Part shown: positions 1-10,495 of the stretch, in pieces
Layout of the letters: the number at the start of each line of letters is the position of its first letter
How positions within the stretch are numbered: position 1 is the stretch's first letter
Source: Axinella damicornis
Taxonomy: Eukaryota > Porifera > Demospongiae > Axinellida > Axinellidae
Reading direction: 5' to 3'
Assembly: GCA_963931865.1 (NCBI GenBank)
Contig: OZ007507.1
Span: forward strand, 11,628,432-11,692,431
Length of the DNA stretch: 64,000 bases
Program-made: the position numbers and the translations under genes
Notes under the pieces: model-generated
Seen by the model: the letters and a program-made list of their open reading frames with translations, nothing else
Databases searched by the model: none
Told to the model about the DNA's origin: nothing

Positions 1-245
1 GAGGGAGGGAGGACAGCAGGAGGAAGAGGGGTGGAGGAGGGAGGACAGCAGGAGGGAGAGGGGTGGAAGGAGGGGGACAGGATGAGGAAGAGGGGGTGGA
101 GGGAGGGAGGACAGCAGGAGGAAGAGGGGTGGAGGAGGGAGGACAGGAGAAGGAAGAGGGGTGGAGGGAGGGAAGACAGCAGGAGAGAGAGGGGTGGAAG
201 GACAGATGGAGTGCAGGAGGGAAGGAGGGAAGGACAGGAGGGAAG
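1..245. repeat. GA-rich minisatellite (gaggacagcaggaggaagagg)
   Basis: Imperfect tandem units of about 30 bp, purine-rich on +. On the minus strand it is a pyrimidine tract inside an intron of the receptor gene, just before its next exon, which must lie off the left edge. That is the same arrangement seen at other 3' splice sites here. Positions 246-448 hold only CA/CT-rich low-complexity sequence. Confidence 0.8.
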
Positions 246-448
246 TGTTTTGAACCCAATACCTACTAGTACATGTAGTCGCGCAATAGACACCTCCGTT
301 CACATCCACGTCCTCACTTCCCCACACACTCACACATCCACGTACAACTCCTCGTGCCTTCACACCCACACACCTCCACTCACCCCCACACACCTCCACT
401 CACCCCCATATGCAAGAAAAACAGGACAGCAGCACAGTGGAGGTGTAC

Positions 449-1991
449 ATGGGCTTCAATCTCTATGATGATGAAGATCAGACTCCATATTCGTAACAGG
501 ATGAAGAATATCGGGATGAACAAGAGCTTCAACTCCACACTTTGTACAGTACTGGTGATACTGCGTGTCAGAGGTACGTTATGAACCTTTCTCACCTGGA
601 GGGTGTGGTGTGTGCAGAGGGATATTGTTATATCAATACATTAAGATTTTAATGTGCGTCTGTGTGTGACGGAAGTGTGATGTTCGTGGGGCGGGACTAG
701 ACTAGTGACGCGCGACCTTCGTACTTCAATTTACTGAACCTCAAACTCTGTGAGGGAATGTTCGAGAATGTTGGGCATGGGCTGGAATCACAAGCAGATG
801 CAATCGGGGAGCAGCAGTTGAAGCGGACGCAATTGGGGAGCAGCAGTTGAAGCGGACGCAATCAGGGAGAGCAGCTGAAGCAGACACAATCGGGGAGCAG
901 CAGTGAAGTGGACGCAATCGGAGAGCAGCAGCTGAAGCGGACGCAAATGGGGAGCAGCAGTTGAAGCGGATCAATGTAATCAGGGAGCAGAGAGCTGTTT
1001 GGTGCCGGATTACTCACGTAGGCGAACGAGGGGGAAGTAGCTGAGCGAGCGAAGCTACTTATATATATATATAAAATGTGTGAGTTTGAAACATGCAAAA
1101 TTACAAGAGTGTGAATGTAACACGAATCAACCATTACAAAATGAAACAGCACACACAAAGACAACTGACCACTTCAGAGCGAAGGTAGAAATGAATGGCG
1201 AGAAAGAGGACCGGCACCAGGATAATCGTCAGGTAGATCCACATGTCGTTTCCAAACACGGCAACAAATGGCTGGTCCACTCCTGTTTTTTCATCTTTAA
1301 CTACCAGGGAACACCACCCAGATCCACCATATCTCGAGTAACCTAGCTTCCCGGTTAGAGAGAACCACAGCGTCGATATCAGGGGAAGTCCATAACATAT
1401 AACGTAGAATGCGTACGTGGACCTCCGAACAACCGGTGCTTTATCGTACATGATCACCAAGTAGATGTATACTGCAATAGCAATTGTCCAGAGGATGGAT
1501 GAGTGGGTGCCGTACATTGCGAATGACGCCTGTGCCACACATACATGTTCAACCACGTTGTACGTCGGCTCAGGATACTTGATATGTGTCTTGTCAACCA
1601 AGTACTGATCAAAGTTTGCAACCACTCCAGTGAAGTTGGCAGCAGCAACCATAAAATCCATCAGGGAGAGGTTTACTAGTATCTCTCGGGCTTTTGTCCG
1701 CAACTCTTTAATCAGGATGTATGACAGGATGATGAGAATGGCGCCCGCCATGGAGAGGACGCAGGTGATCCCAGTAACGACTCGGACACTCGGCATAACA
1801 ACATAGGGTGTGCCATTGGCGCAGTAGGGGAGAGGAAACGCATGTGTGATGTTGTCGAAAGGAATCAAGGCAGGTGTGGTGTTGCCGAGGGGAATTGACA
1901 TGGTGTTATGGTGGTCAGATGTACATGCAGAGGTCTGGCGGGAGGGAGATACCTGCAATGTCAGAGAGTTGGGGCTGGTCAAGTTTTGCAT
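449..1991 (-). CDS. GPR157-like: GPR157-like G-protein-coupled receptor (partial, at least two exons)
   Basis: A seven-transmembrane receptor of the GPR157 / cAMP-receptor-like group, acting in the plasma membrane. The first coding exon is about 1991 to 1173. I take the ATG at 1991 (MQNLTSPNS); a later in-frame Met (MSIPLGNTT) is possible. It holds an N-glycosylation-rich ectodomain (NTT, NIT, NGT) and five or six hydrophobic segments. Motifs matching my memory of vertebrate GPR157 are LWTIAIAVYIYL in TM3 and GWCSLVV in the second extracellular loop. A second exon, about 560 to 449 (cgcag before it, gtacac after), encodes KLLFIPIFFILLRIWS, the expected next-to-last TM. The two exons do not join in phase (exon 1 ends phase 0, exon 2 needs two bases before it), so a small loop exon of about ten residues is probably missed in 561-1172. 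The C-terminus lies beyond the left edge. Confidence 0.72.
781..985. repeat. 29-bp tandem array (agcggacgcaatcggggagc...)
   Basis: Six to seven imperfect 29-bp units in a receptor intron, followed by the short palindrome aagtagctgagc...agctactt at about 1030-1055. Related units recur at 33998-34095, next to the start of the second 17-kb block, and the palindrome recurs at about 15497 and 34117. Confidence 0.75.
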
Positions 1992-2218
1992 TCTTAGGCC
2001 AAGCAAAGTTGATTACTTGCTTCTCATCAGCGCCCGCTTTGCCCTTAGACCTGCCGCTTTAACTGTCATCATGGCCTTCAGAACTGAGACACACCCCCTT
2101 TTATCCGCATGACGTTTCAATGCTCATATTTCCATGTTTCATTGCTAATGAATAATGGCCTTCCACCCACACCTAAATTGAAGAAGTGGCTAATGAGAAG
2201 CATTCAACTTTGCCTGGC

Positions 2219-2745
2219 CTCACTGAGTTTGCATGGAACATTGTGTCTACAGTACCAGTAGTCCAATGGCTGGGGTTAGGGAATACCAGTTGGGCTAACA
2301 AGCTCACCGTGTTGCCTCAATACTCAATAGTACCGGCTGGTTTAGAGAAGGGGTTGAGCTAACAATTGGGGTTGAGCTAATTGTTAGTGTTGCCAGGTAG
2401 GCTGGTACTGGTAGTCCAATGGCTGGGTTGAGGGAAGGGGATACCAGTTGGGCTAAAAATTGCGGTTTGAGCTCACTGTGTTGCCCCAATAGCGGTTGTC
2501 CAATGGCTGGGTTGAGGGAAGGGGTTAGGGTAGGGGATACCAGTTGGGCTAACAATTGGGGTTTGAGCTCACTGTGTTGCCTCAATAGTACCGGTAGTCC
2601 AACGGCTGAGTTTAGGGAAGGGGTTAGGGCAGTTGGGCTAACAATTGCGGTTTGAGCTCACTGTCAGTGTTGCCTGATGGCTGGGTTGAGGAAGGGGATA
2701 CCAGTTGGGCTAACAATTGGGCTCAATGTGTTGCCTCATTATTAA
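2219..2745. repeat. Imperfect ~85-100-bp tandem repeat
   Basis: Five or so copies of a unit containing gtccaatggctgggttgagg, then gataccagttgggctaac and a ttgagctcactgtgttgcc-like end. It lies upstream of the receptor coding start. I see no coding capacity in 1992-3007 beyond short chance ORFs. Confidence 0.75.
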
Positions 2746-3113
2746 GGTAAAGGCAATGTGCTCACGTGTGCATTAACTATGGTTAAAGTCTGTACCTCCT
2801 ATTGTAGTCTCCGGACCAGCGGCATTTTATGTCAGGAAGGGAGGCATTTTCCCCCTCCCCTCCGGACGTAAAAATGCAGCTGGTCCCAAGACTATTGGTC
2901 CCTAGACACAGCACTTGCAGAATCCTTGTAACACTGGGCTCAACGCTTTCCTTATATGGAGGGCTTTGTCAATGAGTCTGAGGTCTACCACACAGTGCTG
3001 CAAGGGTTCTACCAAGAGTTCATAACAATAAGAGTGTGCAACTGCCATATGGGTTCCACTACCGCCATCTCGGCAGCATGACGCAGGCAATCAGTGTGGT
3101 CTACATGTACATA

Positions 3114-4062
3114 TAGCCTCGTTCCCAGGCCTATCCCGTTTTTTCTGTTCTTCGGTTTGCGTTGACAATAGTACACGGATGAGAAAAACGGGAAAGGCCT
3201 GGTATTATTCATCACGTGCTTTATGTCAAGTGGGGGGGGGGGGGGGGGGGGGGGTGGTCCAACCGCAAATAAGCCACCAACGAAGTTGTGCAGATCGTCT
3301 GAGTCTCGACTAGCCGCGGAGTGTTTGAACCGAGCCGACTGGATGATGAACAACCTTCAGGACCTGCTGAAACGACTACGGGCCCCGCCTCCCTACATCC
3401 ACCTGACGTGACTGATGTGATGAATGATATCAGGTCATCCACACTTTTCACTGCCCTTCCGCATCCGTGTATTATTGTCAACGCTAGCCTCGTTCCCAGG
3501 CCCGAGAGAGAGAGGAGAAAAGGGTCTGGTTTCCACTGTTTGCGCATGCGCTTAATTATCGGTAACCGTAACATGTATTCATCGTCTCCGTAGTCACATG
3601 GTCGAGGGTGTGACGCTACCTATTTTTGCTACACTGGTCCTCGATCCACGAGGTGAGGGGCAACACAACCACAATTGCTCTGCCACCAACAACACACTTA
3701 CAGGACATTCTTTATTCAAAACAAACGGAAGAGTCTGGTAGCATACGGGAAAGGCCTGACTCCACCTGGTTGGTGCGACGATAGCCACACGAAAACATCC
3801 CATCGTTCAATCGAAGGTCGCTGTTCTAGCTCAATTCAGGAGCGCCTTGCCGCCTGAGGACATAGGAGAGCACGATCGAGAGCTGTTGTAACACACGCCA
3901 CTACTAAGTACTCGCTAGCTCGTTAACTGCACGGATCACGTTATCCACTTCGACGTCACAAGTGTACAAACATTTTCTCCTCGCCGTCTTGGGCCTGGGA
4001 ACGAGGCTATGTCAACGCAAACCGAAGAACAGAAAAAACGGGCAGGCCTGGGAACAAGGCTA
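3114..4062. mobile_element. Hairpin MITE, TSD atgtacata, interrupted by a second copy
   Basis: Begins tagcctcgttcccaggcc and ends ggcctgggaacaaggcta. It is flanked by a perfect 9-bp direct repeat, atgtacata, at 3105-3113 and 4063-4071. The core matches that of the element at 13619-14006 (cgactagccg..., tggatgatgaac...) and includes a run of about 25 G at 3230. The copy at 3485-4009 is nested in it. Confidence 0.85.
3485..4009. mobile_element. Hairpin MITE nested in 3114-4062, TSD tgtcaacgc
   Basis: The ends are tagcctcgttcccaggcc and ggcctgggaacgaggcta. The perfect 9-bp duplication tgtcaacgc lies at 3476-3484 and 4010-4018. It interrupts the right-hand terminal hairpin of the older element, so it is younger. 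Confidence 0.88.
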
Positions 4063-4064
4063 AT

Positions 4065-4198
4065 GTACATAGGCTGTGTAAACTCTGTAGTAATCATAAT
4101 TTCACACAAATTTCACCCAATCAGTGGTGAAGTAGTAGCAGCTGCATGCTCCTTTGTGTGAAATTGTGATTACTACAGAGTTTACACAGCCTATGTAC
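4065..4198. repeat. Perfect-ended 134-bp hairpin
   Basis: gtacataggctgtgtaaact... folds back on ...agtttacacagcctatgtac with arms of about 45 bp. It is a different palindromic element from the TAGCCTCG family. Confidence 0.75.
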
Positions 4199-4250
4199 TA
4201 GTACATGTACATGTAGACCACACTGATTGCCTATGGCGGTAGTGGAACAC

Positions 4251-4328
4251 TAGTCTCGTGCCCAGACCACACCCCCGAGGGGAGAGACCGTCTCTCCCCT
4301 CGGGGGGTGTGGTCTGGGCACGAGACTA
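4251..4328. mobile_element. 78-bp palindromic MITE (tagtctcgtgcccagacc type), TSD gtggaacac
   Basis: Near-perfect palindrome with the variant terminus tagtctcgtgcccagacc. Perfect 9-bp duplication gtggaacac at 4242-4250 and 4329-4337. Confidence 0.88.
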
Positions 4329-4959
4329 GTGGAACACAAATGGCAAGCAGTTGTAGTCCAGCGGATATGTGAATAAATTGTGGGGAATTGTGCCTTTGAT
4401 GATACAAGCATGAAATTTGGCACACAGTTAGAGGAAGCCCTAAGGAAGATTTTTGGCTATAGGGCCATTGCCAGATTTCCCATATGGCAACAATGTCAGC
4501 CATTTTCCAAAATGGCCGCCACCCGATACTATTTTATCGGTAGCTCAGGTTCTAAACCACCTAGGAACTTTATTCTGATGGCTAATCCTACATTTTCAAG
4601 GAGGGGGAATGCAGTGGTGCTATTTGCAACATGCTAGCAACTACCTAATACTGAGTTTAACATTGAGGGATGAACAACATATTAGCGGAGTCAAAAATCT
4701 GTAACAGTTCAGTAGAGTATGTTCTTTGAGAAGTTCACAGCAAGTTTAGTTCTGAGAACATAGTCCACCACAGTGGCAAAGGGCAGTGAGTGCTGCTTCG
4801 ATACATTTACATCTTCCTTTGCTACACCCCTTCTTGCATCCACATTTTAAGAGTTCACGACATGCCTGGGTCGCTTCTGGCAATGTGGTCCAATGAACTT
4901 CCCATCCACCCGTGTCCTTCCTCTTCCACCCCCAGTCACCTGGGGATGGTAATTCAGGC

Positions 4960-6366
4960 TAATGGAGGGCTAGTGGAGCAGGCTGGTGGAGTATGCACCA
5001 CCTGTGGAGCAAGCTAGTGCAGCAGGCTAGTGGAGCAGGCTAGTGGAGCAGGCTAGTGGAGCAGGCTGGTTAGTACACTGGCGTAGGAAGCAGGGGGGCT
5101 CCAGGGGCTGGCGTACATTAGGAAGATTCTTCTCCAAAGAGTCAGAGATTTAGAAGAAGTCAGTACTGGGTCTAGTAAAGGCAGCTCAGAGTCGGATGTG
5201 GTAGTGTCAGAAACACTTGAAGAATGTGCCTCAGCCTCAACATCTGATAGCATCCAGCCTTCTACCCATGGCTGTACATGCCAATGTTGCTCTCATCCTG
5301 TTTTGTGCTATTTTGTGAGTGCCCAGATTGCACCAATTTTGAGAACCATTGCTTCAGGAGTAGTGCCCCCTTCCAAAAAACAGCATGCTAGCGGAGTATG
5401 TTCCACTAGATCGAGGAGCATGCATCACTTGTGGAGCAGGGTAGTGGAGCTGGCTGGTTAGTAGAGCAGGCTAGTGGAGTATGCTCCACTTGAGGAGAAG
5501 GCTAGTGGAGCATGCTCCACTGGTAGAGAAGGCTAGTGGAGCAGGCTAGTGGAGCATGCTAGTGGAGCAGGCTACACTAGCACAGCAGGCTAGTGGAGCA
5601 GGCAAGCGGCGCTGGCTAGTGGAGCAGGCTAGTAGAGCAGGCTTTTGGAGCAGGCTAGTGGAGGGCAAGTAGAGCATGCTCCACTAGTGGAGCAGGCTAG
5701 AGCAGGCTAGTGCAGCAGGTTAGTGGAGCAGGCTTAGTGGAGCATGCTCTACTAGCCTGCTCCACTAGTGGAGCAAGCTCCTCTAGCCTAGTTGAGCAAG
5801 CTCCATGGAGCATGCTAACGGCGCATGCTCATGTGGTGGAGTTGGCTAGTGGAGCAGGCTAGTGGAGCATGATCCACTAGTAGAGAAGGCTAGAGGAGCA
5901 GTCTAGTGGAGCAGGCTTCTCTAGCCTGCTCCACTAGTGGAGCAAGCTCAACTAGCCTGCTCCACTAGCCTGTTCCACTAGTGGAGTTTGCTCCACTAGT
6001 CGAGCATGCTCCACTAGCCTGCTATATATACACTGCAAAAACGAAGTAGTTACTTTGACTGCTTGGTGGTTACTATAGCTGCACTGTGTTTGGACATGCA
6101 GGATCGAGGCAATACTATTAGAATGTGGAGGATGATAGCATCCCACATAAACTGAGCATCCCAGTAGTACCCTACATAAACCAGGTTTGTGTAGGATACT
6201 ACTGGAATGGCCACTCCATGTAGGATGCTATATACTGAAATGCAGACAACTTGGTTCCTGCATGTTCAAACATGGTGCAACTGTAGTAACCACCAAGCAA
6301 TCACACCGCTTTGCAGTGTACTCTAGCCTGCTGCACTAGAGGAGCATGCTCCACTAGCCTGCTCCA
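4960..6366. repeat. 13-bp array ggctagtggagca, with both orientations present
   Basis: Degenerate tandem copies of ggctagtggagca and, from about 5745 on, of its complement (tgctccactagcc). The array can therefore fold on itself as well as between the outer arms. It is interrupted by the fold-back at 6031-6318. A short non-repeat stretch at about 5085-5400 sits inside it; I see no convincing exon there. Confidence 0.82.
6031..6318. mobile_element. Fold-back insertion inside the 13-bp array
   Basis: cactgcaaaa... and ...ttgcagtg ends, with long imperfect arms (ttggtggttactatagctgc against its complement at about 6270-6290). The array resumes on both sides. Confidence 0.6.
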
Positions 6367-6779
6367 CAGTAGAAAAATTTTGTAGGTATGTAGCTACTTA
6401 GCTAGCTACATGTCTCACCAGATGGCTACTCAGGAATGCTAGCTAGATACACACATTCAACTCGTTGCTAGCTTGTTGCAAATAGCTCCACTGCATTCCC
6501 CCTCATTGCTATGTAGGATTAGCCATCAGAATAAAGTTCCTAGGTGGTTTAGAACCTGAGCTACTGATAAAATAGTATCGGGTGGCGGCCATTTTGGAAA
6601 ATGGCTGCCATTGTTGCCGTACGCGAAATCGGCAATGGCCCGATAGCCAAAAATCTTCCTTAGGGCTACCTCTAACTGTGTGCCAAATTTCATGCTTGTT
6701 TCATCAAAGGCACAATTTATCACATAATTATCTGCTGGACTATTGCACACTCTTATTGTTACGAACTCTTGGTTCTACC

Positions 6780-6829
6780 AGGAGCGCATAATGAGGTTCC
6801 TTCCGCTCGCTACCTCATTATGCGCTCCT
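6780..6829. mobile_element. 50-bp palindrome, TSD ggttctacc
   Basis: Ends aggagcgcataatgagg / cctcattatgcgctcct with a perfect 9-bp duplication ggttctacc at 6771-6779 and 6830-6838. The terminus differs from the TAGCCTCG family but the target-site length is the same. Eroded relatives lie near 28733 and 47183. Positions 6840-7302 show nothing I can name. Confidence 0.78.
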
Positions 6830-7302
6830 GGTTCTACCAATCTAGTAGTAGATGTTTCACAAGCTGGATAGGACCATTCTCAGCAGAAGGAAGTATCACA
6901 TGCAATTCACTGCTTGAATGAGATACCGTATGTAATTGCCGTGACTTTACACCTGTATACAATGGAAGTTGCCAGACTGTTTCTCTTGCGTACGGCCTGG
7001 GAACGAGGTTATGTCCTCACAGGCTCAAGCATGCATTTAGGTATAGTCTTGTGTGCCAGATATTCACTGAAAGGAAGCCCGGTTGCTCGCTATAGTACAT
7101 GTACATGTGTCAGTGACACAGACGTTCACTGAATGGAAGCCCAGTCGCTATAGTACATGTTATTGTACATATATATGTCAGTGGCACAGAGGAATTCATA
7201 TGACAGCATAACAAATGTCATGAGGTAGAAGTACAACTGTACCGCCACACTACGACGATGTTGGTGATTAGGTTGTGTTCCTACTCACTCGGGACGGTGG
7301 AG

Positions 7303-7762
7303 GATATCTAGTCTAGCTGGCTAGCCCCTCGAATTTTCCCCAGCACGGATCGACTCACGTGACCGCACAGGGAAAAGGAGGGTCTAGAAACTTTGGACCA
7401 CTTTGCTTGGGCTCTACTCGAAATCGGGTAGAGCCAATCAGATTGCAGCTGTCACGTGGTGATCTTTCAAATCACTCGGTACAAGCGTTGAGGACTGTCT
7501 GAAGTTTCCTGCATTTGCTGCTCTCCTGCACAACGACCAAACAGACAGAACTACAAGCAGCCAACGAGGTTAGCGGGCCGGAATCGACTGACTGCAGTCG
7601 CACTAATTGGAATATTATGACATAAACGGACGTGATGTAAGCTTAATTCGTACCAAGTAAAGTGGTCCAAAGTTTCTAGACCTTCCTTCTCCACGCGCGC
7701 ATACTGAAAACGATCGTGCGCTGGAGAAAGCGAAGGGCTAGCTTGTTTGACTAGAGGATATC
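7303..7762. mobile_element. Fold-back element with ~95-bp arms
   Basis: gctagcccctcgaattttcc... with ggtctagaaactttggacca at 7382-7401 faces the inverted complement at about 7658-7735. The outer gatatc...tagtc blocks are also inverted. No ORF. Confidence 0.65.
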
Positions 7763-7990
7763 TTGCTCGTGCCCATTCTCATTTGAATACAGATCATGTC
7801 ACAGATACGGTAGATAAATTGTACATCCTCTACAATTAATCTGTCTGGCGGTGTCCGTTTATGGTGACCTCGTCTAGTGGGCTAACCCCCCCCCCCCAAC
7901 CCCAATGTTTGCTGCATGTTCTCCGATCTTATTACAGCTACTTAAGTACTTAGCACCACAACAATTATTGTTAGTGTAACACTCTCTTAC

Positions 7991-8170
7991 CTGTATTGCG
8001 GTGTAAGGTTCTCTTGGCTCCGGTTGATACAGGATAATCGAGGTAGACAAGCTTGTGCAAGGTCTGGTGAGCGTGAGATAGATGAGAGATTCCCGCGCTC
8101 AACCCCGCCCGGCCCTTTCTCATGTGATCGCAACGTGTTCGGTACAATGACGTCATCAATAAGGTGGGGC
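7991..8170 (-). promoter_or_regulatory. Candidate minus-strand promoter and non-coding first exon
   Basis: On the minus strand a palindromic cAMP-response element (tgacgtca, 8150-8157) and GC-box-like gggcgggg are followed by sequence ending in a near-ideal splice donor, caatacag|gtaagag, at 7991/7990. This could be the 5' UTR exon of the receptor gene whose coding sequence starts at 1991; no transcript evidence is available. Both frames through the exon are open but neither looks like a known protein. Confidence 0.35.
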
Positions 8171-8512
8171 GCGGCTCAGCTATTATTGTCTTTGTACCGC
8201 TATGCATGCTTGTGCAGGTTTTTTCACCTGGATTACATTGGACCTGCAGCTTGGGAATACGTTCTGCTGCTGAGCTAGTGGGCTAGTCTATAGCGAGCTG
8301 CTACCGTATACCAGTAGTATACTGCAATGGGAGGTGGAGCATGCTACATACCCCCGTTGACCGGAAGTAAAATCTAATTAGCGTGTATACAGGCAGCTGC
8401 ACGTTAACGCTGAGGCCGTTGCAGTTAACTTATCCACGCATGCGACAAAGTTTGTCTCCAAAAAGGTAATTCAGGTGGAAGTAGGCATTTAAATCGCTGC
8501 TAATAACATATA

Positions 8513-8677
8513 TCTAGTGACAGAGCTAGTTTTGGGAGACAGAGTAGACTGTTTCTCGCTGCTAGAGAGGCAAGTCGTCGCCTCACCCGTTGTTGAGCGC
8601 CATTTTCCCAGTGTACTTTGATCCCTAGCCGGAGATGCTCGGCGAATTACTTGTCCATTTATAGCTCTGTCACTAGA
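8513..8677. repeat. 165-bp fold-back with 16-bp perfect arms
   Basis: tctagtgacagagcta at 8513-8528 is exactly complementary to tagctctgtcactaga at 8662-8677. No coding content seen between. Confidence 0.6.
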
Positions 8678-8848
8678 CATTCATGTCTTCTAGCTGCGTC
8701 CTGAAGCTGAAGGTGCAGTTCTGCACACAACGAGAATGGTTTGTCGCATGCGTTCAGAATTTATACAAGTATGTGGGAGGGGCCAAAGTGTCAAGGTAGC
8801 CACGCCTCTGCAGGAAGTTCGTCTTTCAAGCAGTAGGCGGGTCTGAAT

Positions 8849-9183
8849 TAGTCTCGTGCCCAGACCCCACCCCTCGCGGGAAAGAGGGTCTGGCGACTTT
8901 GCGCATAAGCCTCGGTCTTCATTAAAAATTCATACTTTTTAGGCAGGAATTTCAGACTGCCAATGAAATCGTAGAGAATTCAATTTTGTCTTTATTAGGA
9001 GCGAGAAGTTGTAGAAAATTCAAATTTCTCTTGCTGTTACGTAATCATTTCATGCGTAGGACTTCTGGTTCTGTCCGGTTTCAGGCGGTTAGCTGAGCTA
9101 TGAATATTCGATGAAGACCGAGAATGTTGCTGAAAGTCACCAGACGGATATTCCGTACACGTTTCCGGCTGGGCACGAGACTA
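8849..9183. mobile_element. Hairpin-ended MITE (tagtctcgtgcccagacc type), TSD ggtctgaat
   Basis: Perfect 9-bp duplication ggtctgaat at 8840-8848 and 9184-9192. The left end is itself a hairpin (cccagacc...gggtctgg) and the right end a second (ccagacgg...ccggctggg), around an AT-rich core. Confidence 0.82.
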
Positions 9184-9407
9184 GGTCTGAATAGATTCGA
9201 GTCCAGCACCGACTTTGTTCCTAGGCGGCGTAAGAATTGGCATGGGTGCATGAATGTAGTTGCTGTTATTGCACAGCATACGTGGGTACCCGTAACCTTA
9301 ATTCATTATTTTTTTGTCACATGATTATCTGATGACTCAGCAGAATTGGGTCTAGTCAACACATAGCAAGCCGGCTAGCCGTTCTTCGAGGTTCAGACTA
9401 CAGACAG

Positions 9408-10454
9408 ATGGCGCAGTACAATCCCCCTCCTCCGGGCTACCCTCCTCCCACCAACCCCGGCTACCCCCCTCCTCCCACCAACCCGGCCTACAACACCCCG
9501 CCTCAGCCCTACCACCCGCCTCAGCCGTACAACCCGCCTCAGGCCTACACCCCGCCTCCTCCAACTCACCACACGATAGTGGTGCAACAACCCGTGGTCG
9601 TAAGGCAGGGACCAACAGTCAGGAGTGTGAGCAAGCTGCCTAGTGTACATGTCACTCACACCCCCATAGCTAGCTAGGATCCGGCCATGCCTAGTGGTGT
9701 TGAAACCAGTGACCATGTACCGGTACGTGGTGATTCTAGAAGGTTGACTAGCTAATTCTTTGGCCCAAACCGCAAGATGCTAGCTGCTCTCTTGTAGCAC
9801 TGTCTCTGGTCGCAACCTCTCCGTGGCCTATTGTGTGTCTGGCTTCCTGCTGCTCGTCGAGTCCCCCGGATCGTCTTGTCGACAGCACCGGTGTATTGCT
9901 TTGAGCAAGGTTTAGAACACTCCCTCTTTCTCGGAATTGTTTATTTTATGTCCCATAGAATTAGAGCACCAGAAAAGGGTATTCTGTTAGGGTATGAAAA
10001 GTCATGTCATACTGCAATATGGGCTACTCCAAGCAGCGTCTTACCATCTTGGCAGCTTCCGGGTAGTGTATGGAAATGCCACGGAAAATGTGATGCAAGT
10101 GCAACGGGTCTATTAGCTATCCATCAGGCAGAACAGAATTGTGGACACCAACATCTTGTGTATCTACTCTGTACACTGCATGCTGGTGTTAGTTGATGTA
10201 AGTCGGTGTCTGCATTGCCAGGTGACCTTGATTCCTCCTCTTATCCACAGCAATCTGACGACTTCCTGGTGAGTCCCACAGACATGTGGACACGTGCAGC
10301 TGTTGATTGTCTGTCCATCGTATTTCTCCCTCAAATATTTTCTGTGGTTTACCTCTCCTATTCTCCCTCCTGTCTCTCATCCCCTCACCCACCGTCCCCC
10401 TCCTCTTCCCCCCTCCTCCCTCTCCTCCTCCTCCCTCTCCCTCCTCTTCCCCCC

Positions 10455-10495
<41 letters not shown>

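Larger units (their letters stand above)
3008..6778. mobile_element. Large fold-back element with long inverted arms and an internal 13-bp array
   Basis: The left arm at about 4347-4640 is the inverted complement of 6468-6745: both hold the ccattttggaaaatgg-like core, the 'aaatttcatgcttg' / 'gcacaattta' block and the gcattccccctc block. The outermost piece at 3010-3050 (ccaagagttcataacaataa) matches 6735-6777 inverted, so the arms were split by later insertions at 3114-4062, 4065-4198 and 4251-4328. The centre is a 13-bp minisatellite. No transposase ORF is present. This resembles FB-type fold-back elements, whose arms flank satellite-like middles. The exact ends are not certain. Confidence 0.65.
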
